Below, one piece after another: positions 18,670 through 29,153 of a DNA stretch of 64,000 bases. Position 1 is the stretch's first letter. Each line of letters opens with the position of its first letter. A model generated the notes under the pieces. The model had not been told where the DNA came from. It worked only from the letters and a program-made list of their open reading frames with translations, and made no database searches. The position numbers and the translations under genes were made by a program. Source of the stretch: Xanthomonas sacchari (lineage in GTDB: Bacteria; Pseudomonadota; Gammaproteobacteria; Xanthomonadales; Xanthomonadaceae); the NCBI RefSeq assembly GCF_024266585.1, contig NZ_CP100647.1, positions 1,841,001 through 1,905,000 on the forward strand. The letters run 5' to 3'.

Positions 18670-20724
18670 TCATTGCAGCCCCTGACCCATGGTCTTCAGC
18701 AACTCGCCCTGGTAGTCGCCGCTGAACTCCCAGAAGAACGCGCCGCCCAGGCCCTGGGCCTTGACGTAGTTCATCTTCTCGGTGACCAGCGCCGGGTTGT
18801 CGTAGCTCCAGAAGGTGCTGCCGTCGTACTTCCAGTGCGCGTGCGCCTGCGCATCGACGTAGCTGCTGCCGGCGCGGCCGCGCAGCACCTTGTAGTCCTC
18901 GATCCCCGCCTCGTAGGTGCCCGGCGCGGCGTTGCCGCTCTGGTACAGGCCGTGGTCGACGTTGGGCACGTTGGTCCAGCCGCGCCCGTAGAAGCCGATG
19001 CCGAGGTTGAGCTTGGCGGCGGGCACGCCGCGGTCGAGGAAGGCCTGGATGGCGTCGTTGCTGTTGTAGTAGCGCTGGTCGCCGCTGGACGGATCGGCGG
19101 AGGACTCGAACAGCGCGGAGTGATGATTGGTCTGCGGGTCCCAGGCGCCGTGGAAGTCGTAGGTCATCACGTTGAGGTAGTCCAGGTACGGCGCGTACAG
19201 GTTCGGGTCGGTGACGCGGATCTTGTCGATGCCGGCGCCGACCGCCACGGTCAGCAGCAGCCCCGGCCGCACCTGGTCGAGCTGGCGGCGGAACTCGGCT
19301 AGCAGTGCGGTGAAGTTCTGCCGGTCCTCGGCGCTGCCGCAGGCGATGCCGCAAGCCACTGGATACTCCCAGTCGATGTCGATGCCGTCGAACACGCCGG
19401 CCGCGGCCGCGCTGCCGCCGGCGCCATCGGTGACCGGCAGGTTGCCGCGGATGTAGGCATCGATGCACGAGGCGACGAAGGCCTGGCGGTTCTCGGCGTG
19501 CGCGGCGCTGGAGAAGCCGCGCGACCAGGTCCAGCCGCCCAGCGAGATCAGCACCTTCAAGCCCGGATGCGCGGCCTTGAGCTTCTTCAGCTGGTTCCAG
19601 TTGCCGCGCAGCGGCTGGTCCCAGGTGTCGCCCACGCCGTCCACGCTCTGCGCGGCGGAGAACGCCTTGGTGTAGTCGGCGAAGGCGTCGCCGCCGGCGC
19701 CGGTGCTGCTGTCCGACGGCTGGGTGACGCCGACTTCGCAACGGTTGTTGCGGACGTTGCCGAAGGCGTAGTTGAGGTGGGTCAGGTAGGCGGCCGCGCC
19801 GCTGGCCTGGATGTCGCGCACTTGGTAATTGCGCCCATAGATGCCCCACTGGGTGAAGTAGCCGATCACGCGCTTGCCGCCGCCGGCGCTGGCCGGCAGG
19901 GTGCGCACGCTCAACGTGGCGCTGCTGGCCGAGACGTTGCCGGCGTTGTCGCGGGCGCGGACCGCGTAGGCGTACGCGGTGTCGGCGGTCAGTGCCGAAT
20001 CGGTGTAGCCGGTGGTGGTGGAGGTGCCCACGCGATTGCCGTCGCGGAGGATGTCGTAGCCGGCCAGGCCGCTGCCGCCGGCGTTGTCGGCGGCGGCGTT
20101 CCAGCTCAGGGTGATGGCGTTGCTGGCGCGCGTGGCCGCGGCCAGGCCGGTCGGCACGCTTGGGGCGGTGGTGTCGTTCGACGTCACCGCCGCCACGCTG
20201 ATCGCGACCGCGGCCGAGGTGGTGCGGGCGCCGGCGTCGTCGGTGGCCACGGCGGTCAGGCGGTAGTCGCCGGCCGCCGCGCCGCTCCAGGCCAGCGTGT
20301 ACGGCGCGCCGCCCACGCTGCCCAGCGAGGTGTCGCCGCGGAAGAATTCGACCCGCGCGACGCTGCCGTCGGGATCGCTGGCCGAGGCCTGCAGGGTGAT
20401 GGTGTTGCCGACCACGAAGCGGGTGCCGGCGGCGGGTGCGGTCAGGACCACGCTCGGCGGCTGGTTGGCGGAACTGCCGTCGCAGGTGCCAAGGTCCTGA
20501 TACCAGCCGCAACTGGTGCAGTAGGTCGGTGCGGTGTTCCAGATCGGAGCGTTGGCGCGGTACAGGTGGCCGGCGTAGGTCAGAGTGTCGCCGGCGGCGT
20601 AGACGGTGGCCGGATTCCAGGCAGCGACCCCGCTGCAGGCGGCGGCCCAGGCTCGGCCGGGCGCGAGGCCGGCCAGGACGAGACAACAGAACAGCAACCA
20701 CGATCCAGCGGATTTCGTGTGCAT
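18670..20724 (-). CDS. Secreted GH18 chitinase with N-terminal chitin-binding domain
   Basis: Extracellular chitin hydrolase of 684 residues. Order: signal peptide (to about residue 27, GRAWAAA); a CBM5/12-type chitin-binding module (about 30-80: AWNPATVYAAGDTLTYAGHLY, with Cys pairs CTSCGWYQDLGTC); an Ig-like module (about 88-180, PPSVVLTAPAAGTRF... FRGDTSLG); a fibronectin type III module (about 188-278); and the GH18 barrel (about 285-684) with SLGGWTWSRGF and DGIDIDWEYP, catalytic Glu453. The ATG at 20724 follows the start of a good signal peptide. Two NagR-like boxes lie 157-233 bp upstream. Probably monocistronic. Confidence 0.96.
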   Translation of the reverse strand: MHTKSAGSWLLFCCLVLAGLAPGRAWAAACSGVAAWNPATVYAAGDTLTYAGHLYRANAPIWNTAPTYCTSCGWYQDLGTCDGSSANQPPSVVLTAPAAGTRFVVGNTITLQASASDPDGSVARVEFFRGDTSLGSVGGAPYTLAWSGAAAGDYRLTAVATDDAGARTTSAAVAISVAAVTSNDTTAPSVPTGLAAATRASNAITLSWNAAADNAGGSGLAGYDILRDGNRVGTSTTTGYTDSALTADTAYAYAVRARDNAGNVSASSATLSVRTLPASAGGGKRVIGYFTQWGIYGRNYQVRDIQASGAAAYLTHLNYAFGNVRNNRCEVGVTQPSDSSTGAGGDAFADYTKAFSAAQSVDGVGDTWDQPLRGNWNQLKKLKAAHPGLKVLISLGGWTWSRGFSSAAHAENRQAFVASCIDAYIRGNLPVTDGAGGSAAAAGVFDGIDIDWEYPVACGIACGSAEDRQNFTALLAEFRRQLDQVRPGLLLTVAVGAGIDKIRVTDPNLYAPYLDYLNVMTYDFHGAWDPQTNHHSALFESSADPSSGDQRYYNSNDAIQAFLDRGVPAAKLNLGIGFYGRGWTNVPNVDHGLYQSGNAAPGTYEAGIEDYKVLRGRAGSSYVDAQAHAHWKYDGSTFWSYDNPALVTEKMNYVKAQGLGGAFFWEFSGDYQGELLKTMGQGLQ

Positions 20725-20880
20725 GGTGACGCCTCCGATGCGGTAGGTAGCGCGACTGAGGAGCGGCGGTCGGCCGCTGTCTGGTTCTCCTTCGATCCGA
20801 TCACCCGGGACGCTGGGGACGCGTGGCGCCGACATCGTTTGGCGGTGCGCACAGGCCGGGCAGGCGCAGGGTTCGCGTCA

Positions 20881-20957
20881 AGAGACAACGTTGTCAACTG
20901 ACAATTCCGGCGAATGCGAGACGGATCCAGGATTGCAGCGATGACAACGTTTTCATG
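20881..20957. promoter_or_regulatory. Two NagR-like LacI-family operator boxes upstream of chitinase
   Basis: Within the 446-bp gap 20725-21170, which holds no supported gene. Box 1 (20881-20898) has a perfect GACAACGTTGTC core; box 2 (20940-20957) reads ATGACAACGTTTTCAT. Compared with the NagR consensus as I recall it (AATGACARCGYTGTCATT) they match 14 and 15 of 18 positions. NagR controls GlcNAc/chitin genes in several gammaproteobacteria. A spare TGACA half site lies just after box 1. Binding is inferred. Confidence 0.7.
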
Positions 20958-21170
20958 GCAAGCCAGGATGCTGCAGCGCAATGGCGACGAGGGCGCCGCG
21001 CGGAAGTGCCGGCACAGGGGGCGTGCCGGCGCCACGCCGCGCCGCAGGCCGTGCCGTAGCGTTCGGTCGCCGTCGTGATCGTGGTCGGCGCCGCGGCGAC
21101 CGTCGGTCCGGTCTTGCGGCAAAGCGCGCGCGCCGCGGCGAGGGGGACCGCAGCCGCCGGCATGGCGCGC

Positions 21171-22181
21171 TCAGGGGGCGGCGGCCAGCGCCTCGAGCAG
21201 GGCCGTGTTGAACCGTTGCGGCGCTTCCACCTGCGGCGAATGGCCCAGATCGTCGAACGCGACCAGGCGCGCGCCGGGAATCGCCGCGGCCGCGCGTTTG
21301 CCCAGCGCCGGGTAGTCGCCCAGGGTCGCCGCCAGCGCCGGCGGCGCCAGATCCTTGCCGATCGCGGTGCGGTCGCGCTGGCCGATGAACAACGTGGTCG
21401 GCACGCGCAGTTGCGGCAAGCGCTGGACGACCGGCTGGTTGAACACCATGTCCGAGGTCAGCGCCTGGTTCCAGGCCACGCGATCGCCGCCGGGGCCGGC
21501 GTACAGGCCGGCCTGCATGCTCACCCAACGGTCGTACTCGGGCTTCCACTGGCCGCCGTAGTAGACGGTTTGCTGGTACTGCTTGATCGAGGCCGCGTCG
21601 GTCTTGCGCTCCTTGGCGTACCAGTCGTCGACGCTGCGCCAGGGCACGCCGGCGGCCTTCCAGTCCTCCAGCCCGAGCGGGTTCACCAGCAGCAGCTGGC
21701 TCACGTCCTGCGGGTATTGCAGCGCGTAGTGGGCGGCGAGCATGCCGCCCATCGAATGGCCGACGATCGCCGCGCGGCTCACCCCGGCCTGCTGCAGCAA
21801 TGCGTGGGTGTTGGCCGCCAGTTGCGCGAAGGAGAACTGGTAGGCCTGCGGCTTGCTCGACTTGCAGAAGCCGATCTGGTCCGGCGCCAGTACCCGGTAG
21901 CCTTGCGCGACCAGCGCGGCGATCGTCGATTCCCAGGTCGCCGCGCAGAAGTTCTTGCCGTGCAGCAGCACCACCGTGCGGCCGTTCGGCGTGCCGGTCG
22001 GGGCCACGTCCATGTACGCCATCTGCAGCGGCTGGCGCTGCGACTCGAAGCGGTACCAATGCACCGGATAGGGATAGGCGAAGCCTTCCAGTTGCGCGCC
22101 GTAGCGCGGCGGTGGGTCCGCGGCCGTGGCGGAGGCGAGCGGCGACAGGGCGAGGGCGGCGAGCAGCAGGCAATGGCGCAT
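21171..22181 (-). CDS. Exported alpha/beta hydrolase
   Basis: 336-residue hydrolase with a signal peptide (MRHCLLLAALALSPLASATA). Fold motifs: VVLLHGKNFCAATWE (oxyanion-hole HGK), nucleophile Ser in AAIVGHSMGGMLAAHYAL, acid Asp in LFIGQRDRTAIG and His in FDDLGHSPQVEAPQRF. ATG 22181 starts the signal peptide; an upstream in-frame start at 22211 adds ten residues. Substrate is unknown (esterase or epoxide hydrolase-like families share these motifs). Lies between the chitinase and the cyclase on the same strand; 68 bp separate it from the cyclase stop. Confidence 0.88.
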   Translation of the reverse strand: MRHCLLLAALALSPLASATAADPPPRYGAQLEGFAYPYPVHWYRFESQRQPLQMAYMDVAPTGTPNGRTVVLLHGKNFCAATWESTIAALVAQGYRVLAPDQIGFCKSSKPQAYQFSFAQLAANTHALLQQAGVSRAAIVGHSMGGMLAAHYALQYPQDVSQLLLVNPLGLEDWKAAGVPWRSVDDWYAKERKTDAASIKQYQQTVYYGGQWKPEYDRWVSMQAGLYAGPGGDRVAWNQALTSDMVFNQPVVQRLPQLRVPTTLFIGQRDRTAIGKDLAPPALAATLGDYPALGKRAAAAIPGARLVAFDDLGHSPQVEAPQRFNTALLEALAAAP

Positions 22182-22249
22182 GGGAGCGGGACGGCAGGCG
22201 TGATGGACCACGACCTTAGCCCGGTCCGTGCTTGCGAAGCGTCAACGCA

Positions 22250-25200
22250 TCACCCCGGCGGCAGGCCGCCGCCGCTGTGCACCAGGGTCAGGCAGGCGTG
22301 GTGCTGCATCTGCGCCAGCGGCTCGTGCAGCGCCGCCAGCACCTGCTCCGCCTGCGCGCCGAGCACCGGCCGGTATGCCGCCCAGCCGTTGCGGCCCTTG
22401 GCCTTGGCCTGGTACAGCGCGCGGTCGGCCAGGACCAGCAGTTGTTCCCAGCCGAGCAGGTTGTCGGGGTCGTGCACGAACGGGAATTCTGCCAGCCCGA
22501 TCGAGCAGGTGACCCGGCCCTGGCGGCCGTGGTCGAGCACGAACGGGTGCGCGGCCACCGAGCGGCACAACCGTTCGGCGGCCACGGTCAGGTTCTCGCG
22601 CGGCGCCGAGCGCAGCACCAGCAGGAATTCCTCGCCGCCCCAGCGCACCACGTAGTCGCTTTCGCGGGTCAGCCGCACCAGCAACTGCGCCATCTGCTGC
22701 AGCACCGCGTCGCCGGTGTGGTGGCCGCCGCTGTCGTTGATCGACTTGAAATGGTCGATGTCGATCAGCGCGAACAGCATGCCCGAGGACAGCATGTCCT
22801 CGTCGTTGGCGGCCATGCGCCGGTACAGGGCGATGTCGCTGGGAATGTGCAGCGACAGGTAGCGGCGGTTGCGCAACTGGGTCAGCTCGTCGGTGAAGCT
22901 GGCCTCCTGCAGGCGCTGATTGGCCGCCTGCAGCGCCTGGGTGCGTTCGCGCACCTGGCGCTCCAGGGCGTCGCGCTGGCGCCGGTTGCGCAGCCGCGCC
23001 AGGCCCACGACGATCAGCAGCAGGGCCAGGGCGCCCAGCGCCAGCAGCAGCTTGTAGGGCGCCGTCTCCTGGAAGTGCAACTGGATCCGCAGCGGCAGCC
23101 GCGCCGGCGCCGCCGCCCAGACGCCGGCGTTGTTGCTGCCGGTGACCTCGAACACGTAGTCGCCGCCGGGCAGGTTGGTGTAGCTGACCGCGCGCTGGCG
23201 GATGTCGTCGAGGGTGCGCCAGTTGCGGTCGTAGCCGAGCAGCCGGTAGCGCAGTTCGACGTTCTGCGGCGCCTGGAACGAGGCGGCGGTGAACTCGAAG
23301 TCGAGGTCGCGCGCGCCTTCGGGCAGCGGCCTGGGCAGCGCCTGCGGGGTCAGCCACTGGCCCAGCGCGCGTACCCGCTCCACCACCGGCTGCGGCGCCA
23401 CCGGATTCTTGACGATCCCGGCGGTGTCCAGCGCGACCACGCCGTCGCGGCTGGGCAGCCACAGCGCGCCGTGCTCGATGAAGCCCTTGCCGTTGCCGGC
23501 GCCGTTGCAGCACATGCCCTGCACGCCGCCGTGGCGCTGCGCACGCTCGGTGAGCATCAGTTCCGCGTTCAGCGGTGCCTGCGGCGCCATTGCGTGGCGC
23601 TGCAGGTTGGCCAGGCGTACGCGGTAGACCCCGCGCAGGCCGGCCACCCAGATCCCGCCGCGGCCGTCGTCGGCGATGAAGAAGGCGGCGTTCACCGGCA
23701 GCCCGTCCTGCTCGCCGAACGCAGACCAGTGCGTGCCGTCGAACAGCCACAGCTGTTCGCTGAGGGTGCCGACCAGCCATTGCCCGTCGGGCAGTTCGTG
23801 GATCGCGGTAACGTCGGCGCTGGCCAGCGCCGAGCCGGGTGCGGCCAGGGCGACCAGGCGTTCGCCGCGCAGTTCGTACAGGCCCGCTTGCGTGCCGACC
23901 AGCAGGCGGCCGTCGCGGGTCTCGTGGACCAGGCGCACGCGCGGATCGCGCAGGCCGTCGGCGGTGCCGTAGCGGCGCAGCCGCGCGCCGTCGCTGCGGA
24001 ACAGGCCGTCGTCGCTGGCGAACCACAGCCGCTGCGCGCGATCGCGGGCGATGCCGCTGATCTGCAGCTCGCGCAGCGGCGCCAGCCAGGCCGGTTGGCC
24101 GAGCCGGCCGTCGCGGTACAGGGCGGCGCCGTGGCGGGTGCCGATCCACAGCTGTCCGGGTTCGGCCAGCAAGGTGTAGGGCGCCTCGTTGTGCAACTGC
24201 GCCAGACTCAGGCGCTGCTGATAACGGCCATCGCGCAGCTGCGACAGGCCGCTGTCGGTGCCGACCCACAGCGATCCGTCCGGATCGCGCGCCAGCGTCC
24301 ATACCAGCGCGTCGTCCAGTCCTTCGTGGGTGCTGTAGCGCCGGGTCCAGCCGTTCCACAGCCGGCTCGCGCCGTTCCAGTTGCTGCCCAGCCACAGGTT
24401 GCGCTCGCGGTCCTCGAAGATGGCGTTGACGCCGACGTTCGGCTTGCTCTCGGGAGTGCGCTCGACGACCGCGCCATCGCGCACGCGCAGCAGCGCGCCG
24501 GGCTGTCCCACCCACAGGTTGCGGTCGCCGTCCTCGAACAAGGCCTGCACCGCGCGCCGGCTCGCACCGGTGGCATCGGCCAGCCATTGCCAGCGTCCGT
24601 CGCGGCGCAACAGCAGGCCGCCGCGGGTGCCGGCCCAGATCGTGCCTTGCGCCTCCACCAGGTGCTGCACCGGCGCCGCGCCCGCGTCCGGCGGCAAGGG
24701 CAGCGCCACCGGGGCGTCCTGGCCGGCGACGATGCGCAGCACCGCGCCATGCGTCCCCACCCACAGCGCGTCGGCACGCGGCAACAACGCGTTGGCGCCG
24801 CCGGCGATGCGGTGGCGCAACTGCAGGTGATCGCCTTGCACTGCGTACACGCCATCCTGCGCCGCGACCAGCACGGTGCCGCGCGCATCGGTCGCGATCG
24901 CCTCGATGTTGAGCAGCGGCGCCTGCGGATCCTGCGGCAGCAGCGTGGCGAAGCGTCCATCGCGGTAGCGCGACAGGCCGCGGTAGGTGCCGATCCACAG
25001 CGTGCCGGTGGGGTCCACGTGCAGCGCCTTGATCAGATTGCCGGGCAGGTGCGCCGGCGCGCCCTCGTTGAACGAGGTCATGCGCACGCCGTCGAAGCGG
25101 GTCAACCCGCCCATCGTGCCGATCCACAGATAGCCCAGGCGGTCTTGCGCGAACGCCTGCACGCTCAGCTGCGGCAGGCCCTGGTCCAGGCCCCAGCCTT

Positions 25201-25336
25201 CGCGCTCGTAGTGATTGAACTGCTTGTCCGGCTGCAGCGCCCGCGCCTGCGGCACACACGCGCTCCACGCTGTCGAGAGCATGGTCAGCTGTAGCGCCAG
25301 CAGGCGCCAGGAGGCGTATGGAAACCGCAAAAGCAT
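22250..25336 (-). CDS. Diguanylate cyclase with periplasmic double beta-propeller sensor
   Basis: Predicted to make c-di-GMP in response to a periplasmic signal. The 1028-residue product has an N-terminal export/anchor segment, then about 14 propeller blades of the two-component-regulator type (repeats such as LGYLWIGTMGGLTRF, GTLWIGTYRGLSRY, LWVGTDSGLSQL), a Y_Y_Y module (LRYRLLGYDRNWRTLDD, GDYVFEVTGSNNAGVW), one membrane helix (LLLALGALALLLIVVGLARL), a short coil, and a GGDEF domain with Gly900-Gly901-Glu-Glu-Phe904. The inhibitory I-site RESD sits five residues before GGEEF, so product feedback is likely. ATG 25336 chosen. Confidence 0.95.
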   Translation of the reverse strand: MLLRFPYASWRLLALQLTMLSTAWSACVPQARALQPDKQFNHYEREGWGLDQGLPQLSVQAFAQDRLGYLWIGTMGGLTRFDGVRMTSFNEGAPAHLPGNLIKALHVDPTGTLWIGTYRGLSRYRDGRFATLLPQDPQAPLLNIEAIATDARGTVLVAAQDGVYAVQGDHLQLRHRIAGGANALLPRADALWVGTHGAVLRIVAGQDAPVALPLPPDAGAAPVQHLVEAQGTIWAGTRGGLLLRRDGRWQWLADATGASRRAVQALFEDGDRNLWVGQPGALLRVRDGAVVERTPESKPNVGVNAIFEDRERNLWLGSNWNGASRLWNGWTRRYSTHEGLDDALVWTLARDPDGSLWVGTDSGLSQLRDGRYQQRLSLAQLHNEAPYTLLAEPGQLWIGTRHGAALYRDGRLGQPAWLAPLRELQISGIARDRAQRLWFASDDGLFRSDGARLRRYGTADGLRDPRVRLVHETRDGRLLVGTQAGLYELRGERLVALAAPGSALASADVTAIHELPDGQWLVGTLSEQLWLFDGTHWSAFGEQDGLPVNAAFFIADDGRGGIWVAGLRGVYRVRLANLQRHAMAPQAPLNAELMLTERAQRHGGVQGMCCNGAGNGKGFIEHGALWLPSRDGVVALDTAGIVKNPVAPQPVVERVRALGQWLTPQALPRPLPEGARDLDFEFTAASFQAPQNVELRYRLLGYDRNWRTLDDIRQRAVSYTNLPGGDYVFEVTGSNNAGVWAAAPARLPLRIQLHFQETAPYKLLLALGALALLLIVVGLARLRNRRQRDALERQVRERTQALQAANQRLQEASFTDELTQLRNRRYLSLHIPSDIALYRRMAANDEDMLSSGMLFALIDIDHFKSINDSGGHHTGDAVLQQMAQLLVRLTRESDYVVRWGGEEFLLVLRSAPRENLTVAAERLCRSVAAHPFVLDHGRQGRVTCSIGLAEFPFVHDPDNLLGWEQLLVLADRALYQAKAKGRNGWAAYRPVLGAQAEQVLAALHEPLAQMQHHACLTLVHSGGGLPPG

Positions 25337-25450
25337 GCCAGTGCCGGATCGGCCGACGTCACTGTCGTTAGCGGCATCGCCGCGCCGATCTTTATCCGCG
25401 CAGCGGCGGGGACGCTGGCGATCGCGTGGGCCAGCGTCCATGGCGGGGGC

Positions 25451-26833
<1,383 letters not shown>

Positions 26834-26919
26834 GCGCGTGCCGAGGGGTGGGCGAAAGACCGTCTATTCTATGCTTCCGGCGCGCGGCACAGGTCCGCAG
26901 CGCAGCATCGCACGCGACC

Positions 26920-27159
26920 ATGTCCCTGACCCTCTACCAGCGCGACGACTGCCATCTGTGCGACCAGGCCCTGCAGGTGCTGGCGCAGGCGCGCGTGGCC
27001 GACCTGGAAAGCGTTTTCATCGATGACCAGGCGACCCTGGAGGCGCGCTACGGCGTGCGCGTGCCGGTGCTGCGCGCCGCCGACGGGCGCGAACTGGACT
27101 GGCCGTTCGATGCCGCCGGCGTGCGCGTCTGGCTGGCTGGTTCGGACGAACGCGCCTGA
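26920..27159 (+). CDS. Glutaredoxin family protein (DUF836-like)
   Basis: A 79-residue thioredoxin-fold protein. It opens with MSLTLYQRDDCHLCDQ, giving a redox CHLC motif at residues 11-14, and has the cis-Pro loop RYGVRVPVLRA near residue 51. This family contains small glutaredoxin-like proteins of poorly known role. ATG 26920 was chosen because the CxxC then falls at the usual distance from the N-terminus; an upstream start at 26848 would overlap the sdaA promoter region. Probably monocistronic; convergent with yceI. Confidence 0.88.
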   Translation: MSLTLYQRDDCHLCDQALQVLAQARVADLESVFIDDQATLEARYGVRVPVLRAADGRELDWPFDAAGVRVWLAGSDERA

Positions 27160-27177
27160 GTCGCGCATAACGCGCAT

Positions 27178-27213
27178 AAAAAAAGCGGCGGACCCGACGA
27201 GGAAATCCGCCGC
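27178..27213 (-). terminator. Rho-independent terminator of the yceI operon
   Basis: On the minus strand, GCGGCGGA/TCCGCCGC (8-bp perfect stem, 13-nt loop) is followed by seven T residues. It lies 31 bp beyond the yceI stop codon. Confidence 0.92.
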
Positions 27214-27244
27214 CCAGCGGCCGCGCGCCGCGGCCTGTGGCGAA

Positions 27245-27814
27245 TCACTTCGCCTTGAACACGACCTTGGTGCTGATCGCGGTTTCGTTGGGGATGGTCT
27301 TGGTGTCGGCCCAGTCGCCGCCGCCCACGCCGAAATCCAGGCGCTTGACCGTGGCCTTGCCGGCCAGCACCGGTTGCGCGCCCGGGGTCCAGGTGAAGGT
27401 CAGGGTCACCGGCTTGGACACGCCGCGCAGCTCCAGGGTGCCGTCGGCGGCGAACAGATTGTTGCCCAGCGCGCGGAACTTGTCGGCGCGGTAGTGCGCG
27501 GTGGCGAACTTGGCGACGTCGAAGAAATCCGCGCCCTGCAGGGTGGAGTCGCGGTCGTTGTTGCCGCTCTTGGCACCGGCCAGCGGGATCGTCACGTCGA
27601 GCTTGGCGCCGGCCAGGTTGGCCGGGTCGAAGCTGAGCTTGGTGTCGAAGCCGGGGAACTGGCCGGTGAACACTTCGCCGTCGTACTTGCTGGCGAACAC
27701 CAGGGTCGAGCCGGGGGCCTGCACATAGTCGGCGGCCTGTACCGCCGGGGCGGCGGCGAGCAGGGCCACCAGGCTGGCGGCGACGGCGGCGGGGGACGCG
27801 AAACGGGTCGACAT
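27245..27814 (-). CDS. YceI family periplasmic protein
   Basis: 189 residues with signal peptide (LAAAPAVQAA) and a YceI lipocalin-like barrel: ADYVQAPGSTLVFASKYDG, FPGFDTKLSFDPANLAGAK, DFFDVAKFATAHYRADKF, GTLELRGVSKPVTLTFTW. YceI proteins bind isoprenoid-type lipids such as polyprenyl chains or quinones. Third gene of the yceI-cytochrome b561-yceI operon, 12 bp after the b561 stop, and followed by the operon terminator. The pairing with a quinol oxidising cytochrome supports a quinone-related role by inference. Confidence 0.94.
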   Translation of the reverse strand: MSTRFASPAAVAASLVALLAAAPAVQAADYVQAPGSTLVFASKYDGEVFTGQFPGFDTKLSFDPANLAGAKLDVTIPLAGAKSGNNDRDSTLQGADFFDVAKFATAHYRADKFRALGNNLFAADGTLELRGVSKPVTLTFTWTPGAQPVLAGKATVKRLDFGVGGGDWADTKTIPNETAISTKVVFKAK

Positions 27815-27826
27815 CGAAACGGCTCC

Positions 27827-28393
27827 TCAGGACTTGGGGGTGAGCCAACCGCGCGGCAGCATCCGCGCCAGGGTGGCATCGCGTTGGAACAGGTGGTGGT
27901 AGAAGGCGGCGCCGGCATGCGCCAGGACCACCGCGATCAGCAGCCAGAAGCCCCATTCGTGCACGGCGTGCGAGAGCTGGCGCAGGTGCTCGTCGGGCGG
28001 GCTGAGCTTGGGCACGGCGACCAGGCCGAACCAGCGGAACGGGCGCAGGCCGCTGCTGGAGTCGTACAGCCAGCCGGACAGCGGGATGGCGAAGATCATC
28101 ACGTACAGCAGTGCGTGGGTGGCGCTGGCGATGCGCTCCTGCCAGCCGGGCGTGCCCGGCACCGGCTTGGGCGCGCCGGCGTACAGGCGCCAGCCCAGCC
28201 GCACGATCACCAGCGCCAGCACGGTCAGGCCCAGCGACTTGTGCGCGGTGTAGACCCAGAAATACTTGGGCGTCTTCGGCAGCTCGCCCATGGTCAGGCC
28301 GACCACGCCGAGCAGCAGGATCAGCGCGGCGATCAGCCAGTGCAGGGTCTGGCTGACGCTGCCCCAGCGGTCGGGGGTGTTGCGGGCGCTCAT
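27827..28393 (-). CDS. Cytochrome b561 (CybB-type, di-haem)
   Basis: 188-residue inner-membrane protein with four helices. Haem-ligand His candidates lie in TLHWLIAALILLLG, YTAHKSLGLTVLAL, ATHALLYVMIFAIPLSGW and LSHAVHEWGFWLL. Proteins of this family oxidise quinol and can reduce superoxide. Its ATG (28391-28393) overlaps the stop of the upstream yceI gene (ATGA), showing translational coupling. Flanked on both sides by yceI genes, a recurring arrangement for this family. Confidence 0.94.
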   Translation of the reverse strand: MSARNTPDRWGSVSQTLHWLIAALILLLGVVGLTMGELPKTPKYFWVYTAHKSLGLTVLALVIVRLGWRLYAGAPKPVPGTPGWQERIASATHALLYVMIFAIPLSGWLYDSSSGLRPFRWFGLVAVPKLSPPDEHLRQLSHAVHEWGFWLLIAVVLAHAGAAFYHHLFQRDATLARMLPRGWLTPKS

Positions 28394-29055
28394 GGCGTGT
28401 CGTCCTGCGCCGCGGGCGCGGTGGTGTCGGTGGGGGTGGCCGGGGTGGTGCCCGGTGCCGGATCCGGCTCGGCCTTGGCGCCGCCTTCGCGGGTGGCCTC
28501 GGCCTCGATGCGCAGCTCCACGGTGCCGCCGATCACCGACGGCCAGGCGTCGATGCCGAAGTCGGCGCGCTGCAGCGTGGTGGTGGCGGAGAAGCCGGCG
28601 GTGCGGCGGAACGGCGGCAGCGGATGGCGCTTCACCGCGTTCAGGGTCACGTCCAGGGTCACTTCGCGGGTGACGCCGTGCAGGGTCAGTTGCCCGATCA
28701 CCTTGGCGTGCTGCGCGTCGATCGGCTCGATGCGGGTGGAAACGAACTGCGCTTCCGGGTAGCGCGCGCCGTCGAGCAGGTTGTGCGCCAGCGCGGCGCG
28801 GTTCCATTTCTCGTCGCCCAGGTCCAGCCGCTGCAACGGCACCCGCGCCTGCAGCCGCGCGCTGCGCCAGTCGTCCGGGTCGAACACCAGGGTGCCGGTG
28901 CTGCCGGACACGGTGCCCAGCGCCTTGGAGAACCCGGCGTGCTCAATCGCGAACAGCACCCGCGTGTGCACCGGGTCCAGCGCGTACTGCGCCGGCGCGG
29001 CCAGGACGGCGCCCGGCAAGGCCAGCAGGAGCGCCACGAGAGGGGGTTTGAGCAT
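28390..29055 (-). CDS. YceI family protein with acidic Pro/Thr-rich tail
   Basis: 221 residues: signal peptide (MLKPPLVALLLALPGAVLAA), YceI domain (about 24-185: YALDPVHTRVLFAIEHAGFS, VIGQLTLHGVTREVTLDVT, FSATTTLQRADFGIDAWPS, GGTVELRIEAEAT), then a low-complexity tail of about 30 residues rich in Pro, Ala, Thr and Asp (TTPATPTDTTAPAAQDDTP). First gene of the three-gene operon; its TGA overlaps the b561 ATG. It is only distantly similar to the other YceI copy. Divergent from the hybrid kinase gene. Confidence 0.93.
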   Translation of the reverse strand: MLKPPLVALLLALPGAVLAAPAQYALDPVHTRVLFAIEHAGFSKALGTVSGSTGTLVFDPDDWRSARLQARVPLQRLDLGDEKWNRAALAHNLLDGARYPEAQFVSTRIEPIDAQHAKVIGQLTLHGVTREVTLDVTLNAVKRHPLPPFRRTAGFSATTTLQRADFGIDAWPSVIGGTVELRIEAEATREGGAKAEPDPAPGTTPATPTDTTAPAAQDDTP

Positions 29056-29153
29056 GGAGCCGGGCCGCACGGGGAGGTCGCCGGATTCTAGTCACAGTCC
29101 GGGCCGGCTGCGTACCCGCCGCGCGTAACGGTTCGTTGCACGCCGTGGCGGGT

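Noticed and set aside
20725-21170. Hidden small gene upstream of the chitinase
   Set aside because: Open frames there are short, lack Shine-Dalgarno sequences and have no recognisable motifs; the operator boxes account for the region.
22232-25294. A 1020-codon plus-strand frame opposite the cyclase
   Set aside because: Antisense shadow of the propeller-GGDEF gene; no family motifs and an Ala/Gln/His-rich composition.
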